Assembly: GCA_030672225.1 (NCBI GenBank)
Contig: DAOVGW010000023.1
Coordinates: 1 to 6,742, forward strand
Direction of reading: 5' to 3'
Source: Dehalococcoidales bacterium
Lineage (GTDB): Bacteria > Chloroflexota > Dehalococcoidia > Dehalococcoidales > ARS1013
DNA length: 6,742 nucleotides
This document shows positions 5,835-6,742 of the stretch, piece by piece. Within the stretch, counting starts at the first letter, position 1; the number at the start of each line of letters is the position of its first letter. A program made the position numbers and the translations under genes. The notes under the pieces are model-generated. The model searched no databases and was not told the origin of the DNA. It saw nothing but the letters and a program-made list of their open reading frames with translations.

Positions 5835-5848
5835 CTTTAATTATATCA
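5834..5848 (-). promoter_or_regulatory. Extended -10 promoter at the smpB start codon
   Basis: On the minus strand TGATATAAT (5848-5840) is a perfect extended -10 element (TGn plus TATAAT). Only five bases (TAAAG) separate it from the ATG, so transcription should start at or next to the A of the start codon. I see no good -35 box, which extended -10 promoters can do without. This predicts a leaderless or nearly leaderless smpB mRNA. Confidence 0.6.
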
Positions 5849-6123
5849 TCTTTAGCATACAGATACTAGCTAGAGGAGAATAGAGCCGGAGGTAACGAGC
5901 TTAAGCCAACAGCCTATCTAGCTTTGGTGGGTGGTACTGGACAGTTCCCGAACTTTTCTTCGAGAAAAAGCAGCTTATTCCAGCCTTACAACAGTTGCTT
6001 ATCTCTCGCCCAAGAGCAACAGGTTAACTTTATCTTATTCAAAAGTGTTCGTCAACAACATTCCGATGAATCGTAGCACAAGTTTTCGGGCACGTGTTTG
6101 ATGACTACAGCATCAAGAGTGTC
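5849..6123. other. Non-coding gap between smpB and the YjbQ gene
   Basis: About 275 bases with no gene I can support. The plus strand has a stop-to-stop open stretch of about 40 codons (5912-6031, including GGWYWTVPELFFEKKQLIPAL) without a start codon or ribosome binding site. A short imperfect hairpin (TTTTCTTCGAGAAAA) lies near 5955-5971, and a 6-bp inverted repeat TTGATG/CATCAA lies near 6098-6116, just after the YjbQ stop; the latter has no T run on either strand. No promoter besides the smpB -10 is clear. Confidence 0.55.
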
Positions 6124-6537
6124 TCATTCCCCCAGTGCCTTCAGAATAACCCGTTTTCTCCGCTGGCCATCGAACTCGGCATAATAAATCTGCTGCCACG
6201 GGCCAAGGTCGAGCCTGCCCTGGGTTATAGGCACAATTACTTGGTGATGGATTAGCAAGCTCTTTAAATGAGCATCTCCGTTCATTTCACCGGTGGCGTG
6301 ATGTCTATAGTCCGGCCTGTAGGGCGCCAGCTTCTCTAGCCATTCCTCAATGTCGGCGATCAAACCGGACTCGGCATCATTAACGTACACCCCCGCTGTA
6401 ATGTGCATGGCTGATACGAGGACAAAGCCTTCATTTATACCACTATTGCTTACCAAGTCCTCTACCCCATCTGTAATATTGATGAATTCCCGGTGGTTCC
6501 TAGTGTTAAACCATAAGTATTTTGTTACTGACTTCAT
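6124..6537 (-). CDS. yjbQ: YjbQ/UPF0047 family protein (secondary thiamine-phosphate synthase-like)
   Basis: Small single-domain cytoplasmic enzyme of the YjbQ family. Members show a weak thiamine-phosphate synthase activity when overproduced, but the true role is unsettled. The 137 residues are the normal size. Key parts are AMHITAGVYVND (43-54, with H45 in the putative metal site), YRHHATGEMNGDAHLKS (77-93, the family signature GE.NGDAHLKS), VPITQGRLDLGPWQQI (102-117) and EFDGQRRKR (121-129). The start is ATG at 6535-6537 because GGAGG (6548-6544) lies seven bases upstream. A GTG at 6633 in the same frame would add 32 residues unlike the family and has no ribosome binding site. The upstream 205 bases show no convincing promoter. 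The gene is separated from smpB by nearly 290 bases and probably transcribed independently. Confidence 0.93.
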   Translation of the reverse strand: MKSVTKYLWFNTRNHREFINITDGVEDLVSNSGINEGFVLVSAMHITAGVYVNDAESGLIADIEEWLEKLAPYRPDYRHHATGEMNGDAHLKSLLIHHQVIVPITQGRLDLGPWQQIYYAEFDGQRRKRVILKALGE

Positions 6538-6742
6538 GGGCTTCCTCCAACTATTCTCTTGTTCTTTCAAAGATGTTAGCTTACTTGTCTTTACACAGCA
6601 ACCCATGAAATCGCTTTGCCCGCGGTAGTTCACAAAATGGCTGTTTGTTACCTATCAACTGCATGGAGGGTATGATTAGGTCTGAAGTTAGCTACTTATA
6701 CTATTTGACTAGCTGAGATGCTTGAAATCTCCGTTATCTACC

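Noticed and set aside
5928..5950. GGGTGGTACTGG, resembling the T-box antiterminator core
   Set aside because: The conserved T-box continuation is missing, there is no specifier stem, and no downstream gene lies on the plus strand.
5912..6031. Protein-like plus-strand stretch with WYWTVPELFFEKKQ
   Set aside because: It begins right after an in-frame stop, has no ATG, GTG or ribosome binding site, and matches no family I know; most likely chance.
6538..6633. N-terminal extension of the YjbQ protein from a GTG at 6633
   Set aside because: The extra 32 residues are unlike the family, there is no ribosome binding site there, and the ATG at 6537 has GGAGG at ideal distance.

Overview
The window looks like chromosomal DNA from an anaerobic-type Chloroflexota bacterium, most likely of the Dehalococcoidia. 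The best clue is the tmRNA: its proteolysis tag ends in ELVLAG, an ending I associate with Dehalococcoides-type tmRNAs rather than the usual LAA. A GatB-type amidotransferase and a UbiA/UbiE pair fit this placement. The assignment is inference from sequence recognition, not a phylogeny.

Layout. Positions 1-180 hold a hairpin-rich, repeat-like leader with one open frame running in from the left edge. Positions 181-4524 are a compact plus-strand gene string: gatB, secG, a SAM hydroxide adenosyltransferase (DUF62), a 33-residue putative zinc-binding mini-protein, a UbiA/MenA-type prenyltransferase and a UbiE/MenG-type methyltransferase. Spacings are 1, 35 and 14 nt, followed by two ATGA stop/start overlaps, so this is probably one operon. 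Positions 4525-4986 contain no clear gene but have two minus-strand terminators. Between them lies a promoter-like pair and a short open frame that may be a decayed IS200/IS605 TnpB 3' end with its guide-RNA region, or an unassigned small RNA. Positions 4987-5339 encode tmRNA (ssrA) and 5367-5834 encode SmpB, both on the minus strand, so this module converges on the plus-strand operon. Positions 5849-6123 are non-coding. Positions 6124-6537 encode a YjbQ/UPF0047 protein on the minus strand, and 6538-6742 is its upstream region.

How the genes relate. GatB is needed to make Gln-tRNA and/or Asn-tRNA by transamidation, and SecG belongs to the protein-export channel. UbiA and UbiE carry out the prenylation and C-methylation steps of quinone synthesis, and UbiE consumes SAM. 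The DUF62 enzyme hydrolyses SAM, so the second half of the operon has a quinone/SAM flavour. tmRNA and SmpB together rescue stalled ribosomes.

No large new system is evident. The points most worth following are the unannotated 33-residue Cys/His mini-gene coupled to the prenyltransferase, the terminator-bounded non-coding segment beside tmRNA, the insertion in the DUF62 enzyme, the apparent leaderless smpB promoter, and the short duplication at the end of secG.
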